Assembly: GCF_001654915.1 (NCBI RefSeq)
Contig: NZ_LXEQ01000023.1
Strand: one strand, 5' to 3'
Source of the DNA: Buttiauxella ferragutiae
GTDB taxonomy: Bacteria > Pseudomonadota > Gammaproteobacteria > Enterobacterales > Enterobacteriaceae
Length of the DNA: 64,000 bases
The translations under genes and the position numbers were made by a program. Of the stretch, positions 42,317-52,075 are shown in pieces (position 1 is the stretch's first letter; each line of letters opens with the position of its first letter). Below the pieces are notes generated by a model. That model searched no databases. It had not been told where the DNA came from and saw only the letters and a program-made list of their open reading frames with translations.

Positions 42317-45025
42317 CTAAACCCCATACCCCATCATCTTCAGTAATTTCTGCGCATGTAACACCGCATCCTGGCGATGTGCGACACCGAGCTTCTGATA
42401 CAAATTTCGAATGTGCGTTTTAATCGTCGTGGCTGCTACATCCAGCTCACCGGCGATTTGCTCATTGCTGTAGCCTGAATAAATCAGCCCCAACACTTGC
42501 CATTCGCGTTGTGTCAGTGGACTGGTGCGAATAAGCTCCGGCACTTCAGGGTGCGTCAATAAACGGCTAACAAAGTTTTCATCGAAATGGGCGAACTTAT
42601 GGCGATGATGCTGGTTAATCTCACGCAAAATGCGCTGCGCACGATGTTGATCAAGTTCGGGTAGCGTATTGAGTTGAATCAACTGGCGTAATTGTTGCGC
42701 CATCGCTTCGCCCTCAATCACAAAGTGGCTGATAAAACCGGTGCGGTTAGCCAACGCTAGCGCTTCCAGTAACACGCGCTGAGCATCACTTTTACGCCCG
42801 GCCTGCCAGTAAAGCTGGTTTAACAGCAGCAGGTTACGGTTAAGATCGCTCATCAAACGCAGGCCGCGAGCATTTTCGTTTAACTCTTCCAGCACCATTT
42901 CGGCGGGCTCGAAATCACTCAGTAAAATCTGCGCTCGTGCAATATTGCGCCACTGGCTTTGCAGGAAATGGTTATTGGCAAACTCGGGTTTCGGCGTCAG
43001 GCGTAACCAGTTGGCGGCAGATTGTTTATCACCGGTCATTTGCCAGTAAATCACCCGCACTTTGTCAGCGTTGGATACCCAATCGCTGTGGAATGAGCCA
43101 TTGCCCAATAAGTTTTCCAGGCGGTTCAGGTGATTACGGGCGTTATCCAGATCCCCTCGCGCCAGCGAGCATTGCACTAACAACGCCATGCATTGTAATT
43201 GCTGCTGCGGCTGGTAACCGGAAAGTACTTCCAGGCCCATGCGTGTTGATGCTTCGGCTTCGTCGAGCCGCGACCACGCCCACAGCAATTGTGCGCGAAT
43301 GCGTAGCAGAAATTCGTGGAGCGGGAGTTGCTCAAGGTGCTGCTCTTCAATCAATGTGAAGGCTTTCTCTTGTGCTTCCCAGGCTGACTGCAGGAAACCT
43401 TGCGCCAGTAAAATCTCGCTTTGCTGACATAAACCCCATAACGCGTAATGCCACATATCGTGGCGACGTGCCATTTGTTCGGTTTGCTGCATCACAGAAA
43501 GCGATTTAGTCAGCTCACCTTTGCAATGCAACACTTCGCCGTGGACCGACGTCGCGACAATACGGCTGTAGAAACTGGCCAGCGGTAGTGTGTCCAGGGC
43601 GATCATTGCCAGCCGTTCGGCTTCTTCCGGATTGCCATCGTTAATCGCCACCTGGGCACGTAACGCATTGAATTCACCGTGCATGGTTTCATCCATTACG
43701 ACTTTCATTTCCTGCTCGGCACGCGCCAACAACATGTTCACTTCGCTATAGCGATGCTGGCTTTGCATCAGCCACGCTTGCAGCAAAACAAGTTTTGGGT
43801 TTTCCAGCAGGCTTTCCCACGGTAACGCTTTTAAAGATTCTTCCAGCAACGCTAGTTCGCCGTGGTTAAACAGCGCCCAGGCGTGAGTGAGCAAAATATC
43901 GCGCAGTAGGCTGGCGTCGCCTGCGGCCAGAGCATGGTGAATGGCTTCGCTTGGGAAACCCTGCGCCATCCAGCTTTCTGCTGCGGCACGATGGATTTCC
44001 GGGAGCTCAGTCGCCAGTTCCCACTGGCAACGCTGGCGCAAGAAATTGCCAAACAGCGGATGGAAACGGAACCACTCGCCGCTGTCATCCATGCGTTGAA
44101 TGAATAACCCCTGACGTTCGGTTTCTTCGAGGCGCATCTGGCCGTTTTCTTCACCCGTGACACGCACAATCAACGCGTCATTCATCGAACGCAGAATCGA
44201 GCTGCGCAGCAGGAAGTTACGGGTTTGGGGATCGACATTATCCAGCACTTCATCGGCCAGATAATCAGACAAATGGCTGGCGTTAATCCCCGAAAGCCGA
44301 CGTGCAGAATGCTGTGCTGAGGAGTTACTGCTTTGCCGTGCGGAAAGCGCAATAAGTTGCAGCGCGGTCGCCCAACCGGCGACGTCATCACACAGGCTAT
44401 TGCTCTCGGTATGTTCGAGTGGTGAATTGAGCCGATGGTCGAAAAACTGTTTCGCTTCATTATGGGTAAAAGCGAGTTGTTGGCTGCCGATTTCCAGCAG
44501 TTGATCGCGCACACGCAAATTGGCGATGCCGAGCTGTGGCAAATTACGCGACAGTACCAGCAGCGTCAGGTTTTCTGGCTGGTGGCGGATGAAAAAGCGC
44601 ATCGCTTCGTGAATAACCGGGTTGGTAATCAGATGGTAATCATCAATCACCAGGAACAGCGGGCGATGCCACTCCACCATTTCAATGAATAGTTGTGCGA
44701 ACAGAGCCGTTAAGCTCGAGTACTGGCGTTTTTGCACCATCACTTCGCTGGTCACACAATGACCGGACGTTGCTTGCTGAATGGCCGCTATCAAATAGCT
44801 GGCAAAACGTTCTTGCTGGTTATCACTCTCATCCAGAGAGTACCAACCGAGCTCTTTCTTCCCTGCTGCCCATTGAGAAACAAGGGTCGTTTTCCCATAA
44901 CCCGCCGGGCTGGTTATCAGTGCCACACGATAATTATTGGCTGTTGATAATTTCATCAATAGCCGGTCGCGGACCACTGTATTTTCCAGACGTACTGGAC
45001 GACTTAATTTGGAGGGGATCAGCAT
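42317..45025 (-). CDS. malT: Transcriptional activator of the maltose regulon
   Basis: 902 residues (E. coli 901), STAND ATPase activator. Walker A SPAGYGKTT at 39-47, a long helical superhelix that binds maltotriose in the middle, and a C-terminal LuxR helix-turn-helix (LTQREWQVLGLIYSGYSNEQIAGELDVAATTIKTHIRNLYQKLGV). Needs ATP and maltotriose to activate mal promoters. Divergent from malPQ; the start MLIPSKLSRPVRL agrees with E. coli. Confidence 0.97.
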   Translation of the reverse strand: MLIPSKLSRPVRLENTVVRDRLLMKLSTANNYRVALITSPAGYGKTTLVSQWAAGKKELGWYSLDESDNQQERFASYLIAAIQQATSGHCVTSEVMVQKRQYSSLTALFAQLFIEMVEWHRPLFLVIDDYHLITNPVIHEAMRFFIRHQPENLTLLVLSRNLPQLGIANLRVRDQLLEIGSQQLAFTHNEAKQFFDHRLNSPLEHTESNSLCDDVAGWATALQLIALSARQSSNSSAQHSARRLSGINASHLSDYLADEVLDNVDPQTRNFLLRSSILRSMNDALIVRVTGEENGQMRLEETERQGLFIQRMDDSGEWFRFHPLFGNFLRQRCQWELATELPEIHRAAAESWMAQGFPSEAIHHALAAGDASLLRDILLTHAWALFNHGELALLEESLKALPWESLLENPKLVLLQAWLMQSQHRYSEVNMLLARAEQEMKVVMDETMHGEFNALRAQVAINDGNPEEAERLAMIALDTLPLASFYSRIVATSVHGEVLHCKGELTKSLSVMQQTEQMARRHDMWHYALWGLCQQSEILLAQGFLQSAWEAQEKAFTLIEEQHLEQLPLHEFLLRIRAQLLWAWSRLDEAEASTRMGLEVLSGYQPQQQLQCMALLVQCSLARGDLDNARNHLNRLENLLGNGSFHSDWVSNADKVRVIYWQMTGDKQSAANWLRLTPKPEFANNHFLQSQWRNIARAQILLSDFEPAEMVLEELNENARGLRLMSDLNRNLLLLNQLYWQAGRKSDAQRVLLEALALANRTGFISHFVIEGEAMAQQLRQLIQLNTLPELDQHRAQRILREINQHHRHKFAHFDENFVSRLLTHPEVPELIRTSPLTQREWQVLGLIYSGYSNEQIAGELDVAATTIKTHIRNLYQKLGVAHRQDAVLHAQKLLKMMGYGV

Positions 45026-45402
45026 GGGTCTACCACTTCACTGTGTAAGAAATATGTACGAATGTGATTTTTTTTACGCTTCGTAATTAATACTTACTAC
45101 AAAGTCGACCAGTTTGCGGGTTATTGCAAGATTGTTGAGGGTTTGAGGCGTTGTAAGTTGCTCCTGGTCACAAATCTATTGATTAGATGAATTCAATTGT
45201 GAAATGTCGGTGTCTGAAGTGAAAACCCAGAGCTGGTGGGCGTTTCAGCTAACAGCGGCTCACTTTTAGTGGCAGCGATCACATTTTTAGCTACTCCCCG
45301 CGACTCCTCCCTCCGTAATGCCCCTCAGGAGGAGGAATTAGCCCAGGCCACCCGTCACACTAGCGGGTAATGAAATTAGAACATCACAGGACCCGAGCCC
45401 CT
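45026..45402. promoter_or_regulatory. Divergent malT / malPQ control region
   Basis: 377 bp without a gene. Near malP, TCCTCC (45305-45310) and AGGAGGAGGA (45327-45336) match the MalT-box core GGA(T/G)GA in opposite orientations, the expected place for MalT activation of malPQ. Further upstream, AATTGTGAAATGTCGGTG and CAGCGATCACATTTTT are possible CRP half-sites. A pyrimidine-rich palindrome overlaps the MalT boxes. Confidence 0.65.
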
Positions 45403-47805
45403 ATGTCACAGACGACCTTCAATAAAGCACAATTTCAGGCTGCACTGACACGTCAGTGGCAGCGATATGGGCTGCATTCAGCCGCCGAAATGACCCCGCA
45501 ACAATGGTGGCATGCTGTCAGCGGTGCGCTGGCAGAATTACTGGCCGCGCAGCCGGTAGCGAAACCTGAAAAAAATCAGCGCCACGTTAACTACATCTCG
45601 ATGGAGTTTTTGATTGGTCGCCTGACAGGTAACAACCTGCTGAACCTGGGCTGGTATCAGGAAGTAGCGGATGAACTGAAAGCGTTTGATATCAACCTGA
45701 GCGATTTGCTGGAAGCAGAAACCGATCCGGCATTAGGTAACGGTGGCTTAGGGCGCCTGGCAGCGTGTTTCCTGGATTCCATGGCCACCGTCGGCCAGTC
45801 GGCGATTGGTTACGGCCTGAATTACCAGTACGGTCTGTTCCGTCAATCCTTCAAAGATGGGCAGCAGATGGAAGCGCCGGACGACTGGCATCGCGGCAGC
45901 TATCCCTGGTTCCAGCACAACTCCGCACTCGACGTGCAAGTGGGTGTTGGCGGTAAAGTGGTTAAAGACGGCAAAACCGTGCGCTGGGAACCGGCGTTTA
46001 TCTTCCACGGTGAAGCCTGGGATTTGCCGGTGGTTGGCTACCGTAATGGCGTAGCGCAACCGCTGCGTTTGTGGCAGGCGAAACACGCCCATCCATTTGA
46101 TTTAACTAAATTCAACGACGGCGATTTCCTGAAAGCAGAACAACAGGGTATCGACGCTGAAAAACTGACCAAAGTGCTGTACCCGAACGACAACCACCTG
46201 AACGGCAAGAAACTGCGCCTGATGCAGCAGTATTTCCAGTGCGCATGTTCGGTGGGCGATATTTTACGCCGCCACCATTTGGCTGGCCGCAAGCTTGCAG
46301 AACTGGCTGATTATGAAGTGATTCAGCTTAACGATACCCACCCGACTATCGCCATTCCAGAACTGCTGCGTGTGCTTATCGACGAGCACCAGATGAGCTG
46401 GGACGACGCATGGGCCATCACCAGCAAAACCTTTGCTTACACCAACCACACGTTGATGCCTGAAGCGCTGGAATGTTGGGACGAGAAACTGGTGAAAGCG
46501 CTGCTACCGCGCCATATGCAGATCATCAACGAAATCAACACCCGCTTTAAGAAACTGGTGGATAAAACCTGGCCGGGCGATGAAGCGGTGTGGGCGAAAC
46601 TGGCGGTGGTGCATAACAAACAAGTTCGCATGGCGAACATGTGCGTGGTCAGTGGCTTTGCAGTGAATGGTGTTGCGGCGTTGCACTCTGATTTGGTGGT
46701 TAAAGACCTGTTCCCGGAATATCACCAACTGTGGCCGAACAAATTCCATAACGTCACCAACGGCATTACACCACGCCGCTGGATTAAACAGTGCAACCCG
46801 GCACTGGCGGCATTGCTCGATAAAAAGCTCAAGAAAGAGTGGGCTAACAATCTCGACGTGCTGGAAGGGCTGGAAAAATACGCCGACGACGCGAAATTCC
46901 GCAAAGAATACCGCGATATCAAATACCAGAACAAAGTGAAGCTGGCGGCGTTTGTGAAAGCGCGTACCGGCATCGTGATAAGCCCGGATGCGTTGTTCGA
47001 CGTGCAAATCAAACGCCTGCACGAATACAAACGCCAGCACCTGAATTTGCTGCATATTCTGGCGCAGTACAAAGAAATCCGCGAGAACCCAACAGCCGCC
47101 CGCGTACCGCGTGTGTATCTGTTCGGCGCGAAAGCAGCACCGGGTTACTACCTGGCGAAAAACATTATCTTTGCCATTAACAAAGTGGCACAGGCGATCA
47201 ATAACGATCCGATCGTTGGCGATCGGTTGAAAGTGGTATTCCTGCCGGATTACTGCGTTTCTGCGGCGGAAGTGATGATCCCGGCGGCGGATATTTCTGA
47301 GCAAATCTCGACTGCGGGTAAAGAAGCTTCTGGTACCGGCAACATGAAACTGGCGCTCAATGGCGCGTTGACAGTCGGTACGCTTGACGGTGCAAACGTC
47401 GAAATCGCCGAGAAAGTCGGTGAGGAAAACATCTTTATCTTCGGCCATACCGTGGAAGAAGTGAAAGCGCTGAAAGCCAAAGGCTACGACCCGGTGAAAT
47501 GGCGTAAGAAAGACAAAGTATTGGATGCGGTGCTCAAAGAGCTGGAGAAGGGCGTTTATAGCGATGGTGATAAACATGCCTTTGACCAGATGCTGCACAG
47601 CATCGGCAAACAAGGCGGCGACCCGTATTTAGTGATGGCCGATTTCACGACGTATGCGGAAGCGCAAAAACTCGCGGATGCACTGTATCTCGACCAGGAT
47701 GCCTGGACACGCGCCGCCATTCTTAACACGGCACGTTGCGGGATGTTCAGCTCTGACCGCTCGATCCGTGATTATCAGCAACGTATCTGGCAGGCAAAAC
47801 GCTAA
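45403..47805 (+). CDS. malP: Maltodextrin phosphorylase
   Basis: 800 residues (E. coli 797), paralogue of glgP. Degrades linear maltodextrins to glucose 1-phosphate. The PLP-lysine region GKEASGTGNMKLALNGALTVGTLDG and NGGLGRLAACFLDSMATVG are intact. The ATG at 45403 gives the conserved MSQ start; an ATG 33 bp upstream is less likely. First gene of the MalT-controlled malPQ operon, with 8 bp before malQ. Confidence 0.97.
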   Translation: MSQTTFNKAQFQAALTRQWQRYGLHSAAEMTPQQWWHAVSGALAELLAAQPVAKPEKNQRHVNYISMEFLIGRLTGNNLLNLGWYQEVADELKAFDINLSDLLEAETDPALGNGGLGRLAACFLDSMATVGQSAIGYGLNYQYGLFRQSFKDGQQMEAPDDWHRGSYPWFQHNSALDVQVGVGGKVVKDGKTVRWEPAFIFHGEAWDLPVVGYRNGVAQPLRLWQAKHAHPFDLTKFNDGDFLKAEQQGIDAEKLTKVLYPNDNHLNGKKLRLMQQYFQCACSVGDILRRHHLAGRKLAELADYEVIQLNDTHPTIAIPELLRVLIDEHQMSWDDAWAITSKTFAYTNHTLMPEALECWDEKLVKALLPRHMQIINEINTRFKKLVDKTWPGDEAVWAKLAVVHNKQVRMANMCVVSGFAVNGVAALHSDLVVKDLFPEYHQLWPNKFHNVTNGITPRRWIKQCNPALAALLDKKLKKEWANNLDVLEGLEKYADDAKFRKEYRDIKYQNKVKLAAFVKARTGIVISPDALFDVQIKRLHEYKRQHLNLLHILAQYKEIRENPTAARVPRVYLFGAKAAPGYYLAKNIIFAINKVAQAINNDPIVGDRLKVVFLPDYCVSAAEVMIPAADISEQISTAGKEASGTGNMKLALNGALTVGTLDGANVEIAEKVGEENIFIFGHTVEEVKALKAKGYDPVKWRKKDKVLDAVLKELEKGVYSDGDKHAFDQMLHSIGKQGGDPYLVMADFTTYAEAQKLADALYLDQDAWTRAAILNTARCGMFSSDRSIRDYQQRIWQAKR

Positions 47806-47813
47806 GGGAACGC

Positions 47814-49895
47814 ATGGACAGCAAACGTCTTGATAACGCCGCTCTTGAGGCGGGAATTAGCCCAAACTACATTAACGCCCACGGCAAACCGCAGGCTATT
47901 CCTGCGGATACCAAGCTGCGTTTGCTGGAAGCCATGAGCCGTCCCACCACCTTGAAAAAGGTGGCGGTGACGCCAGTGCCAAATGTGCTGGTGTTTACCT
48001 CCGGCTCGCGTTTGGCAACACTGCTGGAAGGCAACGGCGATTACACCTGGCAACTGACCGCCGAAGATGGCAAGCAGCATAAAGGGCATGCTCTGGCTGG
48101 CAAAAAGCTGGTGCTGCCTGCTGCACTGCCGGAAGGCTATCACGACCTGACAGTCAGCCAGAATGAGCATCACTGGCAATGCCGGGTGATTGTTGCGCCA
48201 AAGCGTTGTTATGAACCTGCCGCACTGATGCAGGATGAAAAGCTGTGGGGCGCGTGTGTGCAACTCTACACCTTACGTTCCGCGCATAACTGGGGCATTG
48301 GTGATTTCGGCGATTTGCAGCGCATGCTGGTGGATGTCGCGAAGCGGGGCGGGGCGTTTATCGGCCTGAATCCTATTCATGCGCTGTATCCTGCGAATCC
48401 AGAAAGTGCCAGCCCGTATAGCCCGTCATCGCGCCGTTGGTTGAACGTGATTTATATCGACGTGAACGCGGTGGATGATTTCTTGCTGAGTGATGAAGCG
48501 CAAGACTGGTGGAAAATGCCGGTCACGCAGCAAATGCTGAGTGAAGCCCGTGACGCGCAGTGGGTAGATTATTCAACCGTCACCGTACTGAAAATGGCCG
48601 CGCTGCGGATGGCGTGGAAGCAGTTTTCACGGCGCGGTGCGCGTGACGAACACGTTGTTTCATTCCAGAAGTTTGTGCAGGAAGGCGGCGATAGCCTGTA
48701 TTACCAGGCAGCATTCGATGCGCTGCATGCATATCAGGTCAAAGAAGATGAAATGCGTTGGGGCTGGCCGGTCTGGCCGGAAGGTTTCCGCGACGCGCAT
48801 AACCCAGAAGTTAAAGCTTTCTGCACCGAACACAGTGACGAAGTGAATTTCTATCTGTGGCTGCAATTCCTGGCTTACACCCAGTTTGAAGCGTGCTGGC
48901 AAACCAGCCAGGGCTTCAAGATGCCGATTGGTTTGTATCGTGACCTGGCGGTTGGTGTGGCAGAAGGCGGCTCGGAAACCTGGTGTGACCGTGAACTCTA
49001 TTGCCTGAAAGCCTCGGTGGGTGCGCCACCAGATATTCTTGGCCCGCTCGGCCAGAACTGGGGTTTACCACCGATGGACCCGCATGTGATTGCGGCGCGT
49101 GCCTATCAGCCGTTTATCGAACTGCTGCGTTCGAACATGACTAGCTGCGGTGCACTGCGTATCGACCATGTTATGTCGATGCTGCGTTTGTGGTGGATCC
49201 CGTATGGCGAAACCGCGGATAAAGGCGCTTACGTGCATTATCCGGTGGACGATTTGCTGTCGATCCTCGCGCTGGAAAGTAAGCGTCATAACTGCATGGT
49301 GATCGGTGAAGATTTGGGAACCGTGCCGGTGGAGATCGTCGGCAAGCTGCGCGACAGCGGAGTTTATTCGTACAAAGTGCTCTATTTCGAGCATGACAAC
49401 GAAAAGCAGTTCCGCGCGCCAAAAGCGTGGCCGAAGCAGTCAATGGCGGTTGCTACGACTCACGATTTACCGACACTGCGCGGTTACTGGGAAAGCGGTG
49501 ATTTGACGCTGGGTAAAACGCTTGGCCTGTATCCTGATGAAGAGATGTTGACTGAGCTGTATCAGGATCGCGAACGTGCCAAACAAGGTTTGCTGGAGGG
49601 CCTGCATAAGTACGGTTGTCTACCTAAACGCGCAGGGCATAAAGCCTCGTTGATGGCGATGACGGCAACGCTTAATCGCGGGATGCAGCGTTATATTGCC
49701 GACAGCAACAGCGCGTTGTTGGGGCTACAACCGGAAGACTGGATTGGCGTGGCCGAACCGGTGAATATTCCGGGCACCAGTTATCAGTACAAAAACTGGC
49801 GGCGCAAGTTATCGACCTCGCTTGAGGCGATGTTCGCAGACGAAGAAGTGAATAAGTTGCTGAAGGATTTGGATAAGCGGCGTAAGAAAAGGTGA
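47814..49895 (+). CDS. malQ: 4-alpha-glucanotransferase (amylomaltase)
   Basis: 693 residues (E. coli 694), GH77. Moves glucan units between maltodextrins, making longer chains for MalP and releasing glucose. Motifs LRIDHVMSMLRLWWIP (nucleophile Asp), VIGEDLGTVPVE (acid/base Glu) and TTHDLPTLRGYW are present. It is the last gene of malPQ. The intergenic palindrome that follows it has been split by a transposon-like element. Confidence 0.97.
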   Translation: MDSKRLDNAALEAGISPNYINAHGKPQAIPADTKLRLLEAMSRPTTLKKVAVTPVPNVLVFTSGSRLATLLEGNGDYTWQLTAEDGKQHKGHALAGKKLVLPAALPEGYHDLTVSQNEHHWQCRVIVAPKRCYEPAALMQDEKLWGACVQLYTLRSAHNWGIGDFGDLQRMLVDVAKRGGAFIGLNPIHALYPANPESASPYSPSSRRWLNVIYIDVNAVDDFLLSDEAQDWWKMPVTQQMLSEARDAQWVDYSTVTVLKMAALRMAWKQFSRRGARDEHVVSFQKFVQEGGDSLYYQAAFDALHAYQVKEDEMRWGWPVWPEGFRDAHNPEVKAFCTEHSDEVNFYLWLQFLAYTQFEACWQTSQGFKMPIGLYRDLAVGVAEGGSETWCDRELYCLKASVGAPPDILGPLGQNWGLPPMDPHVIAARAYQPFIELLRSNMTSCGALRIDHVMSMLRLWWIPYGETADKGAYVHYPVDDLLSILALESKRHNCMVIGEDLGTVPVEIVGKLRDSGVYSYKVLYFEHDNEKQFRAPKAWPKQSMAVATTHDLPTLRGYWESGDLTLGKTLGLYPDEEMLTELYQDRERAKQGLLEGLHKYGCLPKRAGHKASLMAMTATLNRGMQRYIADSNSALLGLQPEDWIGVAEPVNIPGTSYQYKNWRRKLSTSLEAMFADEEVNKLLKDLDKRRKKR

Positions 49896-49934
49896 AGGTG
49901 TAATACGCCCTCACTCTAGCTCTCTCCCCTGGAG

Positions 49935-50656
49935 CTTTCTCTTATACACATCTTTGAAGGGCGGTTCCTGCCAATTCGGAGAAGGTTCCGTTCACCAGGC
50001 GATTGAATGTTTATGTCGCCACAGAACCGGTGAACGTCTTAGGGTGGCCACCGTCGCCACCCTAAGAACCCTGACTCCCGGCAAATAAATCGCCGCAAGC
50101 GGTAAACCTCCATTTAGCCTCCGTGTCAGGGTCGGTTGCGATTCGTTCCCGACGATCGCGCCCTCCAGCCGTTCCCGACGGCTGGACCCTGCCACCTGGA
50201 GTCAAAATGGAGGCGATTTAAGCCGGACCCGAAATTCAAAGTCAAAGGCCAGAACGGTTTTGACCTTGTCCCCGGCTTCAATCGCGCCGTTTTTTACCCT
50301 TCAGTTGGGGTCACGTGGCCGGGAGCCACGTGAGAGAGCGATCGTCGGACTAAAAATGTCAGGAACATTTTTGAACAACGCTTGCGTTGGCCACGAAGTG
50401 GTTCGGCACAGGGATGTGCCGAATAAACGAATCGCGAACGACCCCGAATGTTGGGTGAAAAACGGTGTTTACCGCGTTAGCGGCGATTGATTTGCCGGGC
50501 GCCTGGATTATCAAGGGGTTGTCGTTAACCCCTTGATACGTTCACCGTTTTCTGGAATTAAAGAGATAACTGAACGCACGGGTGAACGGAAAATCAGCGA
50601 GGCTTACAGATTTCACCCTGACAAGATTGCCAGGGTGAGATCTGTATAAGAGACAG
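49935..50656 (+). mobile_element. Tn5-end-like non-autonomous element, copy 2 (longest copy)
   Basis: 722 bp bounded by CTTTCTCTTATACACATCT (49935-49953) and, inverted, CTGTCTCTTATACAGATCT (50638-50656), each one mismatch from the Tn5 mosaic end. No transposase. The interior holds a chain of hairpins: 50038-50066 (11 bp), 50165-50185 nested in a larger 50108-50213 fold, 50311-50333 (9 bp), 50352-50372, 50376-50389, 50391-50401, 50402-50423 (9 bp), 50510-50537 (11 bp) and 50613-50638. Both ends share the same order: TTCCGTTCACC, about 40 bp, GGTGAACG, a hairpin, then CCCGGCAAAT. Flanks are the two arms of a CCCTCACNC...GGGTGAGGG palindrome. No clear target duplication. Confidence 0.8.
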
Positions 50657-50713
50657 CCCAGAAGAGGGAACTTTCTTTGCTCCCTCTCCTGGGGGAGAGG
50701 GCCGGGGTGAGGG
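50657..50713. repeat. Right half of the palindrome interrupted by copy 2
   Basis: CCCTCTCCTGGGGGAGAGGGCCGGGGTGAGGG lies immediately downstream of nfuA (minus strand); its partner CCCTCACTCTAGCTCTCTCCCC lies at 49908-49929, on the malQ side of the element. Confidence 0.6.
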
Positions 50714-50719
50714 TGAAAA

Positions 50720-51295
50720 TCAGTAGTACGAATGCTCGCCGCGCTGGTGTTCGGTCAAATCACGAACGCCTTTCAGTTCAGGGAACTCGGCCAGCAGTTG
50801 TTTTTCGATGCCTTCTTTCAGGGTCACGTCGACCATTGAACAGCCGTTACAGCCGCCGCCGAATTGCAGAATCGCAAACCCTTCATCGGTAATTTCCATC
50901 AGCGTGACACGGCCGCCGTGGCCTGCCAGCTGCGGGTTAACCGTGGCTTGCAGCATGTATTCAACGCGTTCCATTAATGGCGCATCATCTGAAACCTTAC
51001 GCATTTTGGCGTTTGGCGCTTTCAGCGTCAGCTGTGAACCGAGCTGGTCGGTCACGAAATCAATTTCAGCATCTTCAAGATAAGGTTTGCTCAGTTCATC
51101 GACATATGCGGTCAACTGCTCGAATTTGAGGGCAGTATCTGATGCTTCTACCGCATCCGGCGGACAGTAAGAAACCCCGCACTCCGCATTTGGAGTACCA
51201 GGATTAATGACGAATACGCGGATTTGCGTCCCTTCTTCCTGACCTGCCAGCAGTTTGGCAAAGTGGGATTGTGCTGTATCGGAAATACGGATCAT
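50720..51295 (-). CDS. nfuA: Fe-S biogenesis protein NfuA
   Basis: 191 residues, identical in length to E. coli NfuA. An N-terminal degenerate A-type carrier domain (1-95) is joined to a C-terminal NifU-like domain with the cluster-binding CNGC motif (GGGCNGCSMVD, Cys149 and Cys152). Carries a 4Fe-4S cluster to client proteins under oxidative stress or iron limitation, including lipoyl synthase. Confidence 0.97.
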   Translation of the reverse strand: MIRISDTAQSHFAKLLAGQEEGTQIRVFVINPGTPNAECGVSYCPPDAVEASDTALKFEQLTAYVDELSKPYLEDAEIDFVTDQLGSQLTLKAPNAKMRKVSDDAPLMERVEYMLQATVNPQLAGHGGRVTLMEITDEGFAILQFGGGCNGCSMVDVTLKEGIEKQLLAEFPELKGVRDLTEHQRGEHSYY

Positions 51296-51353
51296 AACGA
51301 TTGCTCAATAGTTGACTATTTTAGTCGGTTATAATACGCCCATCATCGAGGGT

Positions 51354-52037
51354 CTACAAGGTTCGACAAAGGCACCACACCTGGATAGTCGCCGCGCCCT
51401 GCTTTTTCAGCAGCCGCGCAATTTCCGCCACCGTACTGCCCGTCGTGACGACATCATCCACAATAATTATATGGCGGCCTGCCACCGGAAAATCAACCCT
51501 GAAAGCGCCTTTTAGATTGTTGCGCCGCATTCTGGCATTGAGCTGATGTTGTGATTGCCCGGCTCGAATCCGCCTGATTCCTTTAGGGAAATAGTCGCAC
51601 TGCAACCAGCGCGCAAGACAGTTCGCCAGCAGGTCACTTTGGTTAAAACCACGACGCCAGGCACGACGCGAATGCAATGGAACACTGACCATGCAGTCGG
51701 GCTTTTGCCACAACGGCTGGCGTTTTGCATCCAGCACGCGCAATAGTATTAACCGCGCCAAAGCCGGAGCCAGTGCTACGGTGGCGTTAAATTTAAATCG
51801 CTGGACGAGCCGGTTGAGCGGTAGGCAGTAATCCGTGACGAACAGCATTGAATCCCATGCGGGCGGTTCTTGCAGGCAACGTCCGCAAGGCGAATGTCTG
51901 TACGCGCAGGGCAATCCACAACGCGGGCAGCAAGGCGGTGGCGCGGGTAAGGCGTAGCTACAACGTGAGCAAATCCCCCAATGTGCACAAGCGAGGGGCA
52001 TCTGGCATAGCCAACATAGCCCTGGGATTGTTAGCAT
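51354..52037 (-). CDS. gntX: GntX / ComF-family phosphoribosyltransferase-like protein
   Basis: 227 residues. The N-terminus carries four Cys pairs (CWLCQ, CSRCS, CCPRCGLPC, CGRC) that form a zinc-ribbon-like domain; the C-terminal PRTase domain has the loop IIIVDDVVTTGST. Homologous to E. coli GntX (YhgH) and to ComF of competent bacteria; linked to use of external DNA as nutrient or to gluconate use, mechanism unclear. The ATG at 52037 has AAGGA 7 nt upstream; a longer frame to 52100 is rejected. Divergent from bioH. Confidence 0.94.
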   Translation of the reverse strand: MLTIPGLCWLCQMPLACAHWGICSRCSYALPAPPPCCPRCGLPCAYRHSPCGRCLQEPPAWDSMLFVTDYCLPLNRLVQRFKFNATVALAPALARLILLRVLDAKRQPLWQKPDCMVSVPLHSRRAWRRGFNQSDLLANCLARWLQCDYFPKGIRRIRAGQSQHQLNARMRRNNLKGAFRVDFPVAGRHIIIVDDVVTTGSTVAEIARLLKKQGAATIQVWCLCRTL

Positions 52038-52075
52038 ATTCGCTTCCTTGCAGATAAAGATGAGAACAGTAACTG

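Noticed and set aside
46504..47613. Long minus-strand open frame opposite malP
   Set aside because: Antisense shadow of a conserved gene, with no start context or family resemblance.
49935..50656. Sequencing-adapter (Nextera mosaic end) contamination as an explanation of the CTGTCTCTTATACACATCT-like sequences
   Set aside because: The ends differ from the adapter in each copy, they bound homologous interiors in four places, one copy has a perfect 10-bp target duplication, and stems co-vary. A chimeric adapter would give identical ends and unrelated interiors.
49926..50665. Target duplication for the 722-bp element
   Set aside because: The 9 bases on the two sides (CCCCTGGAG and CCCAGAAGA) do not match; the copy may be a recombinant or its flanks have changed.
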